Part shown: piece after piece, positions 21,237 to 30,635 of the stretch | Layout: every line of letters starts with the position of its first letter | Position numbering within the stretch: the first letter of the stretch is position 1 | Assembly (NCBI GenBank): GCA_963693365.1 | Contig: CAVNZM010000004.1 | Coordinates: 186,001 to 250,000, forward strand | Length of the DNA stretch: 64,000 nt | Source of the DNA: Amoebidium appalachense | Taxonomy: Eukaryota > Ichthyosporea | Direction: 5' to 3' | Program-made: the position numbers and the translations under genes | The notes under the pieces: model-generated | What the model was told of the DNA's origin: nothing | The model's database searches: none | What the model saw: the letters and a program-made list of their open reading frames with translations, nothing else

Positions 21237-22016
21237 CTATCTGACCTTGACGTTGAACTCCTGCGGCAGCGTTGGCCCCGCCACCATGTCCGGGATGGGC
21301 ATCATCGGCGCGTCCGTGTTCGCCAGCCCGCGGATCTCGGCAAAGTCGTGTGTGCGGATCCCCCTGCGTGCATGCACCACCTTCTCTGGGTCCACGCGTG
21401 CCGGGTTTGTCGCGTATGTCGGTAGCGGCGGCCGCACGCCCTGCTGTGCATCCTCCCTGCTGTTCAGCACGGCCTCCGGCCGGGCTCCCTCGTTGCGCAT
21501 GTTGCCGTTGTACACTGGCGCGCGCGTGCGTGTGCGGTACAGCTCACGCATGTAGTTGCTGCGCGACTGCTGTTCCTCGGGATGCACATGGCCGTCGACG
21601 GCAGCACCTGCCAGCACGGCCACGGTCTGGGGGAGGGGTGTGCGGTCGGCGGCGTTGGCGGCGTCGTCGAAGGGCTTCTGCCGTTGGTAGGGCGAGAGGT
21701 AGCGGAATCTGCCGTAGTGCTCGTCATGGGGCACCTCCATGACCTTGGTGTTGAGACGGTCGAGGGGGTTGAACGGCCGATTGAGGCCGAGGGCGTCAGT
21801 GGCCCCGGCGTGCGGTGCATAAAGGGTGTTCCTGTCGAGGTTCAGGTTAGGCTGGAAGTCTGCGGGGGACAGGGGCGGGGCGGGCTTGGACGGAGGGTCC
21901 GGGTTGTCAAACCCCCAGGCCTGATAGAACGGATTGCCTTCGTGCGAACTCACGTACAGGTAGACCACCGCCAAACACACGATTGCAAGGGCGAGCTCCG
22001 AGTGCGAACTGTCCAT
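21237..22016 (-). CDS. N-terminally anchored virion-type protein (259 aa)
   Basis: Not recognised. One hydrophobic segment near the N-terminus (LALAIVCLAVVYLYV, residues about 8-24) is followed by a long Pro/Asn/Arg-rich, weakly structured region (FNPLDRLNTKVMEVPHDEH). This form, a short signal-anchor with a disordered ectodomain, is common in membrane proteins of NCLDV virions. Intact frame. Confidence 0.6.
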   Translation of the reverse strand: MDSSHSELALAIVCLAVVYLYVSSHEGNPFYQAWGFDNPDPPSKPAPPLSPADFQPNLNLDRNTLYAPHAGATDALGLNRPFNPLDRLNTKVMEVPHDEHYGRFRYLSPYQRQKPFDDAANAADRTPLPQTVAVLAGAAVDGHVHPEEQQSRSNYMRELYRTRTRAPVYNGNMRNEGARPEAVLNSREDAQQGVRPPLPTYATNPARVDPEKVVHARRGIRTHDFAEIRGLANTDAPMMPIPDMVAGPTLPQEFNVKVR

Positions 22017-22074
22017 TGAGAAGGGCTACATTAATGCCACCGCCACGGGTTGGCGCTGTTTATTGCCTGTGCGC

Positions 22075-22584
22075 TCAGCGCCGGCACACCTGGTAGTCGA
22101 CCACGTACCGCACGCGGTCCCGCAGCGTCCGCAGGTGGCTGACCCCAAACAGCCGCCCGTGCTTGTTGACCTTGCGGTCAAGGCACACCTCGAGCGCGCC
22201 CTCGCACGGCCGCCACTGGTTGTCAGGGCACAGGATCTCGAGCGTGACCTTGGTCAGGCGCACACTCTTGTGGATGTTGCCGTTCGAGTCGATGGTGTTG
22301 GACTCCGTGTACGGCACCAGCGGCTTGCGCCCGTCCATTAGGCCCCAGCCGTTGGCCACCTCCAAGTCGACGTAGCTGTTCTCAGACCCCACATCGTACA
22401 CCAGCTTGAACGTCTTCTTCTGCCCCGCCACGCGCACCATCACCATGTGCGTCTTCGAGCACTCGGGGATCAGGAACACCGGCACCTTGCTGTGCCGCGT
22501 CGACGTCCGCCGCACGCACGTCTCGAGCCGTCGTGCCCGGCAAGCGCAGCCGCGCCCTCTGGCTTTGCGTTTTCGTTGATGCAT
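22075..22584 (-). CDS. Retropepsin-like aspartic protease candidate (169 aa)
   Basis: After a basic, cysteine-containing N-terminus the chain shows MVMVRVAG, then KLVYDVGSENSYVD, and later RLFGVSHLRTL. A beta strand, Asp-x-Gly-Ser, Ser/Thr-x-Val, and a late Leu-(Phe/Leu)-Gly-x-x-x-Leu is the retropepsin pattern. Retropepsins act as dimers, so one Asp per chain suffices. The Thr of the classical DTG is Val here, which is rare and lowers confidence. In this cluster it could serve capsid maturation. The ATG at 22584 is the first true start. Alternative: a beta-barrel structural protein. Confidence 0.45.
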   Translation of the reverse strand: MHQRKRKARGRGCACRARRLETCVRRTSTRHSKVPVFLIPECSKTHMVMVRVAGQKKTFKLVYDVGSENSYVDLEVANGWGLMDGRKPLVPYTESNTIDSNGNIHKSVRLTKVTLEILCPDNQWRPCEGALEVCLDRKVNKHGRLFGVSHLRTLRDRVRYVVDYQVCRR

Positions 22585-22631
22585 ACTGGGGGCCCACAAT
22601 GTAGCGTTGGCCGCTCAACGGCCGCGCCTTT

Positions 22632-22892
22632 TTAGGGCTTCTTGAAGCTCTTCCAGCACCGCCGTTTGCGGCAGCAGCCCCGCTTGGGCTTCTTGCGCCC
22701 GGGAACCAGGCCCTTGCACTGGCCGGCGTACGAGCACATGACGTACTTCATGTTGTAGTCGGTGACGCGCTTGATCCACTCGGGATCCGCCGAGGGGAAG
22801 CGCTTGTAGAGGTCCTGGCCGATCATGGCCTTGACGTGGTGGTCTGTGATGCCCGTGCTTTCCGGTAACATTTGCAGAAGGCGCAAAAACAT
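22632..22892 (-). CDS. Small protein with basic, cysteine-rich tail (86 aa)
   Basis: Not recognised. Starts MFLRLLQMLPESTG, contains TDHHVKAMIGQDLYKRF, and ends in a Lys/Arg/Cys-rich tail (KKPKRGCCRKRRCWKSFKK) that could bind DNA or metal. It lies 45 bases downstream of the large minor-capsid-like gene on the same strand, and may be a virion core protein. Confidence 0.55.
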   Translation of the reverse strand: MFLRLLQMLPESTGITDHHVKAMIGQDLYKRFPSADPEWIKRVTDYNMKYVMCSYAGQCKGLVPGRKKPKRGCCRKRRCWKSFKKP

Positions 22893-22937
22893 ATGCTGCG
22901 TCGCGCCGTGGGAGCTATTTTGGTTCACAACGCCTGC

Positions 22938-25566
22938 CTACTTGACGAGTCGCAACAGCACCGTGTACCGACCGACCACGAGGTTGTCTTCCAAATCACG
23001 CACCTCGACTGACACGGACGTGGCCGCGGTGCGGTGCATGAGCCACATCTGCCCGTGCGAGCTCAGGAGGTCCGCGCGCACCGTGTGGCCGTCACGCACC
23101 AGCACGTACGTCAGACCCGGGCGGGAGCGGCCGGCGTAGTCGCTGCTGTTCGAGGCTGTGGTATCGACGGCTGGAGAGTCCGACCGAACCGACGGTCGGC
23201 TCCAGCTCACGCCCTTGCCGAAGACTCCGTCTATCGTTACAAAGAAGAGGAGGGTGGCAGGGGCAGGCCTGGGGCACGGAACTACAACGTCATGTCCGTC
23301 AGTGTAAAAGTATCTCTTGGGCGGGCGAAACTGCACAATCCCCACCCTATCCAGGGTGCTGTTTTGGAGGAACGCCCTTTGGTAGAAGGGGGTACTGGTA
23401 TTAACTGTTAGGTTAAGAGGTGCGGGAACATCTAAATCATCCACAAACTGGTTGAAGAATGTATAAACACGAGTCGAGTATATTTTTTTCGTTGGCTCTG
23501 ATATACCGAGGGCTCTGCAAAGGGGGCCATCGAGCTCTACATGTACTGGTGTGTTGAACCAATGTGGCGACACATGAACCAGATGGCGAAGATACAGGGA
23601 CTCGTTGTTCCATAACAGGGCCTTTTCCCAATTAGGACGAACAAAAACGGTGTAGGTATTCAGCACGTTAGAATCACCCAATTGTTGGAACCTCATTCTT
23701 CGGTACACTGTCATGAGATCCTCACCAAGCCTTTTCCAAGAAATATCTGCACTGGATGCTGGGAATGCGTACATCAGCGCAAAATACTCAGCACCATAGG
23801 CTTCCATCCATGGCCGCTTAATAGTTGTTGAGTTATCATACGGTGCTTCGGGAAAGCGAAATGCTTCGTAGACATACTCGTTAGCTGGCACAGTTTTTCT
23901 TTCCCTTAGGCACACCTCTGCAAGTTCTGTTGAAGATTTTACATCTAGGTAGAATGGCATTCTGAAGTCACGCGTGATCTTGGATAAGTCGATTCTATTG
24001 TCAACATGTGGGTTGCAGGGTGATAAGCTGACTTCAAACGCGTGAACACTGAATTGCAATTGTTGTGTTTGCACCTCCACGGTGGTGCCCACAGGAACAT
24101 CGGTCCCAGGGGTTCGGGAATTCGATATGTAGTAAATGTAGAATCCGTCAATCTCCACCTTGTATATCGTGTGTCTATCAGAACCATCTGATACACCACC
24201 GCAAAATTTCCAAAAGAACCGATACAGCATACTCTCCCAAAGTACATGCTCAATTGTATAGTCCACCTGGTCAGTATTGTTCGTATTATTATAAAGAGGT
24301 AAACCAAAAAGGAGTCCCTTGTGCACTCGTGCTAACGGGGTCGCGCTTGATAGCGTTTTTCGGGCAATAATGGTTATCGAATGAAGCTCTTGTGGTTTTA
24401 GAAGAGACCCTGGCATGTACCCACCAGCTTGCAACCACGCGTGCAGCTCATAGGGTATTGCTGTTAAGGGCTTGGGCTCGGGCAGTGTTGTGGTCGAGTG
24501 AATTCGAAGTCTAGTGTAACTTGCACCATGTTGGGGTTCTGAATACCCAGTTTTTGGTGTATCAAATATGGCCCTGTCGCTTGCCATGCCCTCTCCAAAA
24601 TCTCGATCCCTTGTAATGTCAACCAATCCATGAAAAGTAGCAGATGTAGTCCAAACAGCCAAAGGGCCGTTCTCTGTCCGTCTTGGATGTTGCATTGCTA
24701 CTAACCTGCTCTGGTTGTCAGGTAGGTCTAAGAAAGTGATGGTGTAATCTACTAGACGGCCCCATTCATATGGCCTCCACTCCCACCGAATGAAACGTGG
24801 AATAGCTGTACCATTGATGAATATGTCCTGTATTAGAGGTTTTGTAGGAATGAGTACCTCTGGGCTCAGAGTTGAATTCTTATAACCAATCGACATTCTG
24901 TCGTAAACCTGTTCTATTGATCCATAGGCCATTTCAATTTCCAGATTGATACATTTCACCATTGTCTTCAAAAGCTCGTCGACCGTGTAGCGACCTTCGG
25001 GGATATCCACGCTGATATTGATATCTCGACTCGCCGGCGGTTCAGCTGGTGACCTAGTAATGAAAGGTGCGTCTCGCACCAGACAGTTAACACCGTTGTT
25101 TTCTGCCGTGACAATAAATCCCTCCTCTGCCCCCCCCATGCACAGTCACAGACTCCACCCGCACCCCTCGCACCCCGTGCACGCGCTGCGCGAGCTTTGT
25201 GGTCACCTTTGAATCGGGTTCGCTCATCGAATTGCTCACGAGCACATATTCATCCTCCACCCTACCGCCTGCCTCCCGGGTGTATCCACCCATCCCTCCG
25301 CGCACGTTTCCCCCATCCGCCTCCCGCCCCCCCGACGCAGGGAGCGCCACGGAATTTTCCTGTGCGGGTAGTGGCTGCGTCTGCGCCTGCAGAACCGCAC
25401 CCCCCACGCCCTGCTTGTTTGACTCCCTCTGCAGTTTTGCCTGGTCCCCGCCCTCGACCAGTGCCTTCATCTCGGCGTAGATCTTGGCCCGGGACCCCGA
25501 GTACAGGGGCATGGCGGGCGTGCGCGACGCACGCCGCCCGCCGCTGTCTGAACCCCGCGTGGCCAT
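22938..25566 (-). CDS. Large minor-capsid/penton-like protein, one frameshift
   Basis: Two open frames on the minus strand, 25566 to about 25130 and about 25139 to 22938, belong together; the break is at a run of seven G (minus strand) near 25131-25137. Total about 880 residues. The N-terminal part has a segment like RVHGVRGVRVESV, then DINISVDIPEGRYTVDELL, the Pro-Gly-x-Tyr-Thr/Ser pattern typical of minor capsid or penton-type proteins of polinton-like and related viruses. The C-terminus ends in VSVEVRDLEDNLVVGRY, another common ending of that group. The smaller paralogue at 40364-41721 shows the same landmarks. Probably a structural virion protein. The frameshift is either a sequencing indel or genuine decay; I do not reconstruct the protein. 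Confidence 0.6.
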
Positions 25567-25592
25567 TAAGTGAGTCTCACCATTTTATTGGA

Positions 25593-27035
25593 TCAACCAG
25601 CTCCCAGCAGCAGCAGCACGAGCGCCACCGCGATCACCAGGCCCCAGTACGCCGCGGCGTTCGCGTGCGCCCAGGCGCTTGCCGACCCCAGTGGTGTTGG
25701 GGCAGGCTGTGTCGGCACAGGCGGCGCAGGCGGGTTCTGCGAGTCCTTTCCAGCCTCCCCAGGCACACCGGGTACGGCCGGAGCCCCGGGCTCTGAGGGC
25801 TTGTTGTCGGGGTTGGTGTTGGTGGTGGTGGCACCCGACTCCTCCTTGCCGATCTGCATGAGGCACTGCTGTACCTGCGTGGCCTGGATCTTGGCGTCAG
25901 TGTTCTCCGTGACCTCCATGGCCTGGTTGCAGATCTGCACGTTGAGCGCCGTGCACTCCTCGTTCTCCATGTCGCGCGTCTTGTAGCCCTGCACCTTGCA
26001 CACGGCGTGGTGGCACTGCACGCTCCAGCCGAACTTCTTCTTGAGTGTGGCGTGGTCCATTCCCGCCGGCAGCGGCGCAAAGCACCCGCACGTGGGATCA
26101 TTGACCCCGGCCTCGGTCTTGCAAAAGAACTCGGCATATGCATTCACAGCGCTGTCCTGTGTTGCCGGGAAAAGGTAGTTCTTGTCCATGCGAGCCTGGT
26201 CGTGCAGCGGAACCACCGAATCGTCCCGCCCGCGCGAAAACTCGAGGAGGTCGCGCAGCCGCAGCGGCCTAGCGGTGTCCCAGTTCTGCTCTCGCTTGTA
26301 GTCAAACTTGTACAGCAGGTAGCGGTCGTGCATGCGCAGGAGGCTCACGGGCCGCATGGTGTGGTCGTTTCCCTTGGCCAGCTCGCCGCGGTACTGGACT
26401 CGCAGCTTGGACTGCTGCAGGGACACAAGGTGGCGGTGCGGGGCGCGCAGCCAGTAGTCCGGGTTCCAGTACTTCTGGTAGTCGTCCCACTTCCAGTCCT
26501 GGTTCTTCCTGGAGGCCGAAGGGGCGCACATCTTGTCGCCGGGGTTGTACGTGGGGAAGGCCGGTTGGTCGCTGAGCGCCACGTAGTCGGCCGGGCACGT
26601 GAGCACCTTGAGCCGGGTGGCGTTCTGGCGGGTGCTGGCCGGGCACCCAACGGCCTGTGCGTCCTCCTGGATGTCTGCCAGGCTGGGGGTGTAGCAGAAT
26701 CGCGGGTCGTCGTAGATCAGACACACCAGGTCCGAGTCGACGGGGTTGTACTCGGGGTCGCCGTGGTTTCGCCTGCAGCCGTTGGGGTCCTCTGCGGTTG
26801 CACAGGAGGCCCACGACACAAAAGAGACGGCCTTGTACTTCGGAAACGCAGGGTGTGGCAGGGGGAACTGGAGCTTGAGCGAGGGCATGCGCCCGCCGTG
26901 GTGCGCCCACTCGTTGCCGAACTGCCAGTCCCACAGTTGCTTTCGGTACTCGTCCCAGCGCACGAACTTCCACGGGTAGTCCGGGTTCTCCTTGAGGCGC
27001 TCGATGTCGTCCTTTCCCCAGGTGATGTTTGCCAT
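25593..27035 (-). CDS. Cysteine-rich membrane protein, probable virion surface/entry type (480 aa)
   Basis: No signal peptide. A long domain has many Cys, Trp and Tyr (CATAEDPNGCRRNHGDPEY; CGCFAPLPAG; ECTALNVQICNQAM), then a Pro/Thr-rich stalk (residues about 405-450), and one C-terminal membrane segment (YWGLVIAVALVLLLLG). The layout recalls the cysteine-rich, C-terminally anchored membrane proteins of poxvirus-type entry complexes, but no specific family could be confirmed. Its ATG overlaps the stop of the aquaporin gene by one base (TGATG). Confidence 0.65.
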   Translation of the reverse strand: MANITWGKDDIERLKENPDYPWKFVRWDEYRKQLWDWQFGNEWAHHGGRMPSLKLQFPLPHPAFPKYKAVSFVSWASCATAEDPNGCRRNHGDPEYNPVDSDLVCLIYDDPRFCYTPSLADIQEDAQAVGCPASTRQNATRLKVLTCPADYVALSDQPAFPTYNPGDKMCAPSASRKNQDWKWDDYQKYWNPDYWLRAPHRHLVSLQQSKLRVQYRGELAKGNDHTMRPVSLLRMHDRYLLYKFDYKREQNWDTARPLRLRDLLEFSRGRDDSVVPLHDQARMDKNYLFPATQDSAVNAYAEFFCKTEAGVNDPTCGCFAPLPAGMDHATLKKKFGWSVQCHHAVCKVQGYKTRDMENEECTALNVQICNQAMEVTENTDAKIQATQVQQCLMQIGKEESGATTTNTNPDNKPSEPGAPAVPGVPGEAGKDSQNPPAPPVPTQPAPTPLGSASAWAHANAAAYWGLVIAVALVLLLLGAG

Positions 27036-27787
27036 CAGTTACCATCGTCCCCATTAATTTGCGGACGCCGGGCCTGCAGCCACAGCAGCGCGCGTGCGGC
27101 CAGGGCGCCAGCCACGCCGCCAAGCAGGGGCCCCAGGAAGAAGATCCACAGGTGCTTCAGGTCGTGGCTGTCGCCAAACGTGGCCGCCGCAAGGCTGCGT
27201 GCGGGGTTGATGGAGCAGCCGGTGACAGTGACCAACAGCATGTGCATGAGAAACACCACAGACCCGATGGCCAGAGGGGAAATGACGGGCGCGATGTTCG
27301 CAAGCTTGGGATGCTTGCATGCGAGCGACACCGTAAACACCAAGAACGCCGTGGCGAGCAACTCCATGGCCAGGGCCTCGGCCTGGGTGGTCCCGCCGAC
27401 AAGCCCGTTTGTTCCGAACGAGCCGTGGAGGGCGGGAGGCATGCCGGCCCGCAGCAACGCCGTGCCCACGATACCTCCGGTAAACTGGGCGGTGAAGTAG
27501 AGCGGGAGAAGCACGGGGTCCAGCCAACCGGCGGCAACCATGCCCAGAGTCACCGCCGGGTTGACGTGGGCACCCGACACGGGGCCCAGCACGGCCACCA
27601 GCCCCCCAACAACACCCCCGAACCCGGCGGCCACAGCAAGGACGTCAGCGGCCGATGATGCACCGTGTGAGGTTTCACCCGTGGCCATGGCGATGCCGAT
27701 GGCGGTGAAGGTGAGCAGGGCGGTGCCGCAGAACTCGGCGATGAAGGTGGGTGCGTTGTGCAGGAGGAAGGACTTCACGCTCTGCAT
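27035..27787 (-). CDS. Aquaporin / aquaglyceroporin (MIP family)
   Basis: 250 residues with six hydrophobic segments and both half-helix signatures, HVNPAVTLG and SINPARSLA. This is a full MIP channel for water or small solutes. The start at 27787 (MQSVKSFLLHNAP) is the first true ATG. It lies between the cysteine-rich membrane protein, whose start overlaps its stop, and the ART-like gene, all on the same strand, so it belongs to the viral cluster rather than to the host. Aquaglyceroporins are known in a few chlorella viruses. No intron and high GC also argue against a host copy. Residues after the second NPA include Arg, as in functional channels. Confidence 0.92.
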   Translation of the reverse strand: MQSVKSFLLHNAPTFIAEFCGTALLTFTAIGIAMATGETSHGASSAADVLAVAAGFGGVVGGLVAVLGPVSGAHVNPAVTLGMVAAGWLDPVLLPLYFTAQFTGGIVGTALLRAGMPPALHGSFGTNGLVGGTTQAEALAMELLATAFLVFTVSLACKHPKLANIAPVISPLAIGSVVFLMHMLLVTVTGCSINPARSLAAATFGDSHDLKHLWIFFLGPLLGGVAGALAARALLWLQARRPQINGDDGN

Positions 27788-27822
27788 GGTTGAGTGTGGC
27801 ACACATTTTGTGGGGTGGTGGT

Positions 27823-28653
27823 TTATTTGGACTTTTTGAGGATCTCGCGGGGGCGCTCTACCAGCATGCCAAGGGAAGTGTGTGGGGGGACCAGGTGGAT
27901 GATCTCGGTGGCGCTCTCCGTGGTGTTGTACGGCTCGCTTAGGAGCACCACGGAGTCGTACCCACGGGCCCGGGCCTCATTGATGAGGTCGAAGTCGTAG
28001 AAGTCGAAGTAGCCCGTTCCAACAATGGAGCTGTAGTGCGCGCCGCTGCGCATGAGCTCGACGAGTCTGTCCACCTCGGCCACGTAGTGCTTCTTGTTCT
28101 GCGTTTTGGAGAGCACCTGAGACACGAAGTACTGGTCGCCCGGATGGAAGGACTCTTTGGTCAGTCGGTTGTGGAAGTTCCAGTTCAGCTGCACCAGCGC
28201 GTCCAGCTTGGTTTTGGCCACCAGGGGGTTGGCCAGGTTCAGGTACAGGGCGGTGGTGTCTGGGGCGGCATAGTAAAAGGTATAGGTGGGGCCATTTGGT
28301 GCCTTGCGTACGTCACTGGCCCGTCCGAACCGCATGACCTCCACATACCCCCTGCTAAACGACTCCAGTTTTGGAAACGGCCGCATGGTGCACGTCGTCG
28401 AGGGCTCACGGTACAGCTTGTCCCGCCTACAGAATTTTGGCGGGTTTTTAAGAAGGAAGTAAGCGTTGCGCCTGCGCAGGTCGAATGGGCAGCTGTCGGT
28501 CTTGTGCACGGCCTTCATGTAGTGTGGGTTGCAGCGGCTGGCCTTGAGCTTGTCGTAGCTGAAGACGCGCTTGCGGGCGCTGCTGTTGAACAGGTGCTTG
28601 TACTCGGTGATGGGCCGTAGTGGCCTGCGCTCACGCGTGCTGGGTGCGTCCAT
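27823..28653 (-). CDS. ADP-ribosyltransferase-like (ART-PolyVal type) candidate
   Basis: 276 residues. The C-terminal half shows YTFYYAAPDTTALYLNLANPL, a late RARGYDSVVLLSEPYN and then EIIHLVPPHTSL, the order seen in phage and viral ART-PolyVal/DUF3990-like domains (strand, helix, 'GYDgvv', 'yvvfdp'). The N-terminal ~90 residues are basic with several Cys. The ATG at 28653 is preferred because the upstream gene stops at 28661. If active it would modify host or viral proteins with ADP-ribose; the catalytic Glu cannot be fixed by eye. Confidence in the gene is high, in the family modest. Confidence 0.5.
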   Translation of the reverse strand: MDAPSTRERRPLRPITEYKHLFNSSARKRVFSYDKLKASRCNPHYMKAVHKTDSCPFDLRRRNAYFLLKNPPKFCRRDKLYREPSTTCTMRPFPKLESFSRGYVEVMRFGRASDVRKAPNGPTYTFYYAAPDTTALYLNLANPLVAKTKLDALVQLNWNFHNRLTKESFHPGDQYFVSQVLSKTQNKKHYVAEVDRLVELMRSGAHYSSIVGTGYFDFYDFDLINEARARGYDSVVLLSEPYNTTESATEIIHLVPPHTSLGMLVERPREILKKSK

Positions 28654-28660
28654 CGTGTTG

Positions 28661-28870
28661 TCAGTTGGCCTTCTTTTTTTGCTCGGGGGCCACCGCAGCC
28701 GCCTTGGCACTGCGCGACCGGAAAATCTCCTCGTACATCTTCTCCATGGACGGCCGCGGGGTCTGCTCGGTCACCTCCCTGCCGTTGAGCTGCAGGTACG
28801 TGATCAGTTGGGCAGTGGAAAGGTGGTCGGCCAGACCCACGTGTGGGGATGTGCGGGCGTGCTTGCGCAT
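28661..28870 (-). CDS. Small SAP-like protein (69 aa)
   Basis: Starts MRKHARTSPHVGLADHL; the middle (LSTAQLITYLQLNGREVTEQT) has the helix-turn-helix spacing of SAP DNA-binding domains, and the tail is basic (EQKKKAN). It ends eight bases before the next gene's ATG, so it belongs to a tight minus-strand series. The SAP assignment is tentative. Confidence 0.5.
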   Translation of the reverse strand: MRKHARTSPHVGLADHLSTAQLITYLQLNGREVTEQTPRPSMEKMYEEIFRSRSAKAAAVAPEQKKKAN

Positions 28871-28900
28871 GTTCTACAGGAGGGGGAACAATTTACAACT

Positions 28901-29284
28901 TTACTCAAGCACCCGCCCGGGGTTCAGCAGCACCAGGGCCTCCTTGGGCCCGCCCTGGGCCTTGCTGCCCCGCACGTACCAGCCGTCCACGCCGAACGCC
29001 TGGCACAGCGTGCGTGCGCGGCGCTGCTGCACGGCCGTCAGCTTCGTGCGCTGCGAGAGCGCCAGCAGGAGCTGCTTCTCGGGGCTGGGCTGCCCGAGGT
29101 CGGGGAGGAGCAGCGTGATGTCGGTCTTGACGGTGTACTGGACGGCATGGACGCCCCTCTTCGCGAGGTGCGTGCCGTTGCTGAGGATGCGGGCGCCCTT
29201 ACGGATAGCGAGGGTGACGTTGCCGTTGAAGTGGCGGGAGTTGCACATCTTGCGGTCGAGACACAACCCGTTCGGTGCGGGCAT
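28901..29284 (-). CDS. Hypothetical protein (127 aa)
   Basis: Not recognised. Starts MPAPNGLCLDRKMCNSRHF; contains QYTVKTDITLLLPDLG and a basic central helix (ALSQRTKLTAVQQRRARTLC). No membrane segment. It is transcribed away from the MSV199 gene; about 130 bases between the two starts hold at least one TATA box. Confidence 0.55.
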   Translation of the reverse strand: MPAPNGLCLDRKMCNSRHFNGNVTLAIRKGARILSNGTHLAKRGVHAVQYTVKTDITLLLPDLGQPSPEKQLLLALSQRTKLTAVQQRRARTLCQAFGVDGWYVRGSKAQGGPKEALVLLNPGRVLE

Positions 29285-29372
29285 TTACGAGGGGCTTGCA
29301 TTATGTGAGGTGCTTTCGGCTTGGCACGCTGCGGCTGTTGGTTTTTGCACTTCAAGGGCTTCCTGGCGAAGG

Positions 29373-29380
29373 TATAAAAG
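29373..29380 (+). promoter_or_regulatory. TATA box of the MSV199 gene
   Basis: GAAGGTATAAAAGGCC, an almost perfect match of the viral consensus, 35 bases before the ATG at 29415. Confidence 0.8.
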
Positions 29381-29414
29381 GCCAACACACTCCCACAGGA
29401 GCTCAGTCTGCAAC

Positions 29415-30635
29415 ATGGCACTCCCTCCACCTTCATCTACTCTGACCTCTACCCTGGGGCCCAAGGCTGCACTGCTCGGCGAGTTCGCCAAGTTCTGGGA
29501 CCTGGACGGCGACATCGACGAGCTGGCCATCAACGAGGAGCTGAGCGGGGCCCGTGTGGGTGCGCTTATTTATGACTTCAAAGAAGAGAGAGATACCAGG
29601 AAAAGGATCATCCGTTCTCTTCGAAGCATGCCCTGTCTTGTCTATGACATCGACTACAAGACCACGGAGGTCACGAGGTATGAAATCTTGCATAGGGAGG
29701 AAATTTTATCAAATGGGAATTCGCGACCCGTTGGTCGCAAACTAACAATCGATAACAAACATGCATGACATTCTTGTTTATTTGATTTAAACAGGTTTAA
29801 TCCAACAACCAAGTACCGGGACCCGAAAGTCCCGGTTTTTGATTAGTCGACGAATGTATTAAAATTTAACTTCAATTAACCAGTTTACCACATTCACAGG
29901 TCCTCAAACCGCGGCCCTACCCCCTTGGAGGTTTTCATGAACGTGAGGTCCTTCAAGCTGTTGGTTATGATGGTGGAGACATCAGTTGGTCAGGCTGTGC
30001 GTAACTACTACTTGACTGTGGAGCAAGCCTTCAAGGTACTGCACCGCCAGAACCGTGCTCAGGTCGAGGCCGCTCTGGCCGAGGCAACCGCGCGTGCCCT
30101 TGAGCACGAGACCCACATCATGCAGCTGTCCAACAACCTGGAGAAGATGGAGCAGTGGTACACGCAGACGGCAGAGCTTCTGGACTCCGCCAACGAGCGC
30201 CTGGCAATGCACGAGTGCGACGATGACCACCCCCAGCGCATCGTGTCCCTTCCCCCTGGAACAATCCCTGCGGCTCGCTGCATGGAGACCGACTACGGGA
30301 GAGAGCTGGCCCGCAAGGTGTTCCATGACGCAGCCATAGTGCTGTGGCGCAACCACGAGGAGTTCGAGCACCGGTTTGACCCCAGCTACTGGAACACGTT
30401 CATCAAGTGGCACATGAATGTGGACGTCGATCAGGGCATGTACCGCTCGCACATCAACGTGTACACCGCCATGTGTAAGGCCGCAAACGTCCTGCACGGG
30501 GTGCCCAAGATTACCCACCTGACCTACACCCAGCTCTATGATGTGCTGCGCCGCCTGGTGCAGATGGACTGCGACCTGGTGCAGAAGACCGAACTCGAGT
30601 TGGTGTTCGGTGACCAGATCTACATCCCTCTTTAG
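29415..30635 (+). CDS. MSV199/KilA-type protein interrupted by a 222-nt intron-like segment
   Basis: Exons 29415-29677 and 29900-30635 join in phase to 332 residues. Without splicing the frame stops at 29768. Just after the junction the protein has the MSV199 landmark (MNVRSFKLLVMMVET followed by AVRNYYLTVEQAF), then a coiled coil (residues about 145-200) and a C-terminal domain with Trp/Tyr-rich helices (SYWNTFIKWHMNVD). MSV199-domain proteins belong to the KilA-N/BRO class of insect and algal large DNA viruses and are presumed DNA-binding regulators. A TATA box lies 35 bases upstream. It is the only viral gene here with a convincing intron. No RNA evidence is available. Confidence 0.72.
29678..29899 (+). 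other. Predicted spliceosomal-type intron (222 nt) with two perfect hairpins
   Basis: Donor GAG|GTATGA, acceptor TTCACAG|G, and a possible branch region AATTAAC about 20 bases before the acceptor. Its AT content is higher than the flanking exons. GCGACC-CGTT-GGTCGC (29723-29738) and CCGGGAC-CCGAAA-GTCCCGG followed by five T (29816-29840) are perfect stem-loops. The length is a multiple of three, but it contains an in-frame stop at 29766-29768. Confidence 0.65.

Noticed and set aside
22938-25566. Major capsid protein
   Set aside because: Size would fit, but the motifs (P.G.YT near the N-terminus, short C-terminal strand pair) are those of minor capsid/penton-type proteins, and a smaller paralogue exists; no double-jelly-roll signature was seen.
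26007-27500. 497-residue plus-strand frame opposite the cysteine-rich protein and the aquaporin
   Set aside because: Antisense of two well-supported genes; the composition mirrors them.
29816-29840. Bacterial-type intrinsic terminator (GC hairpin plus T run) inside the MSV199 gene
   Set aside because: The shape fits, but the region is eukaryotic-type and the hairpin lies inside a predicted intron, so it is kept as an intron feature instead.
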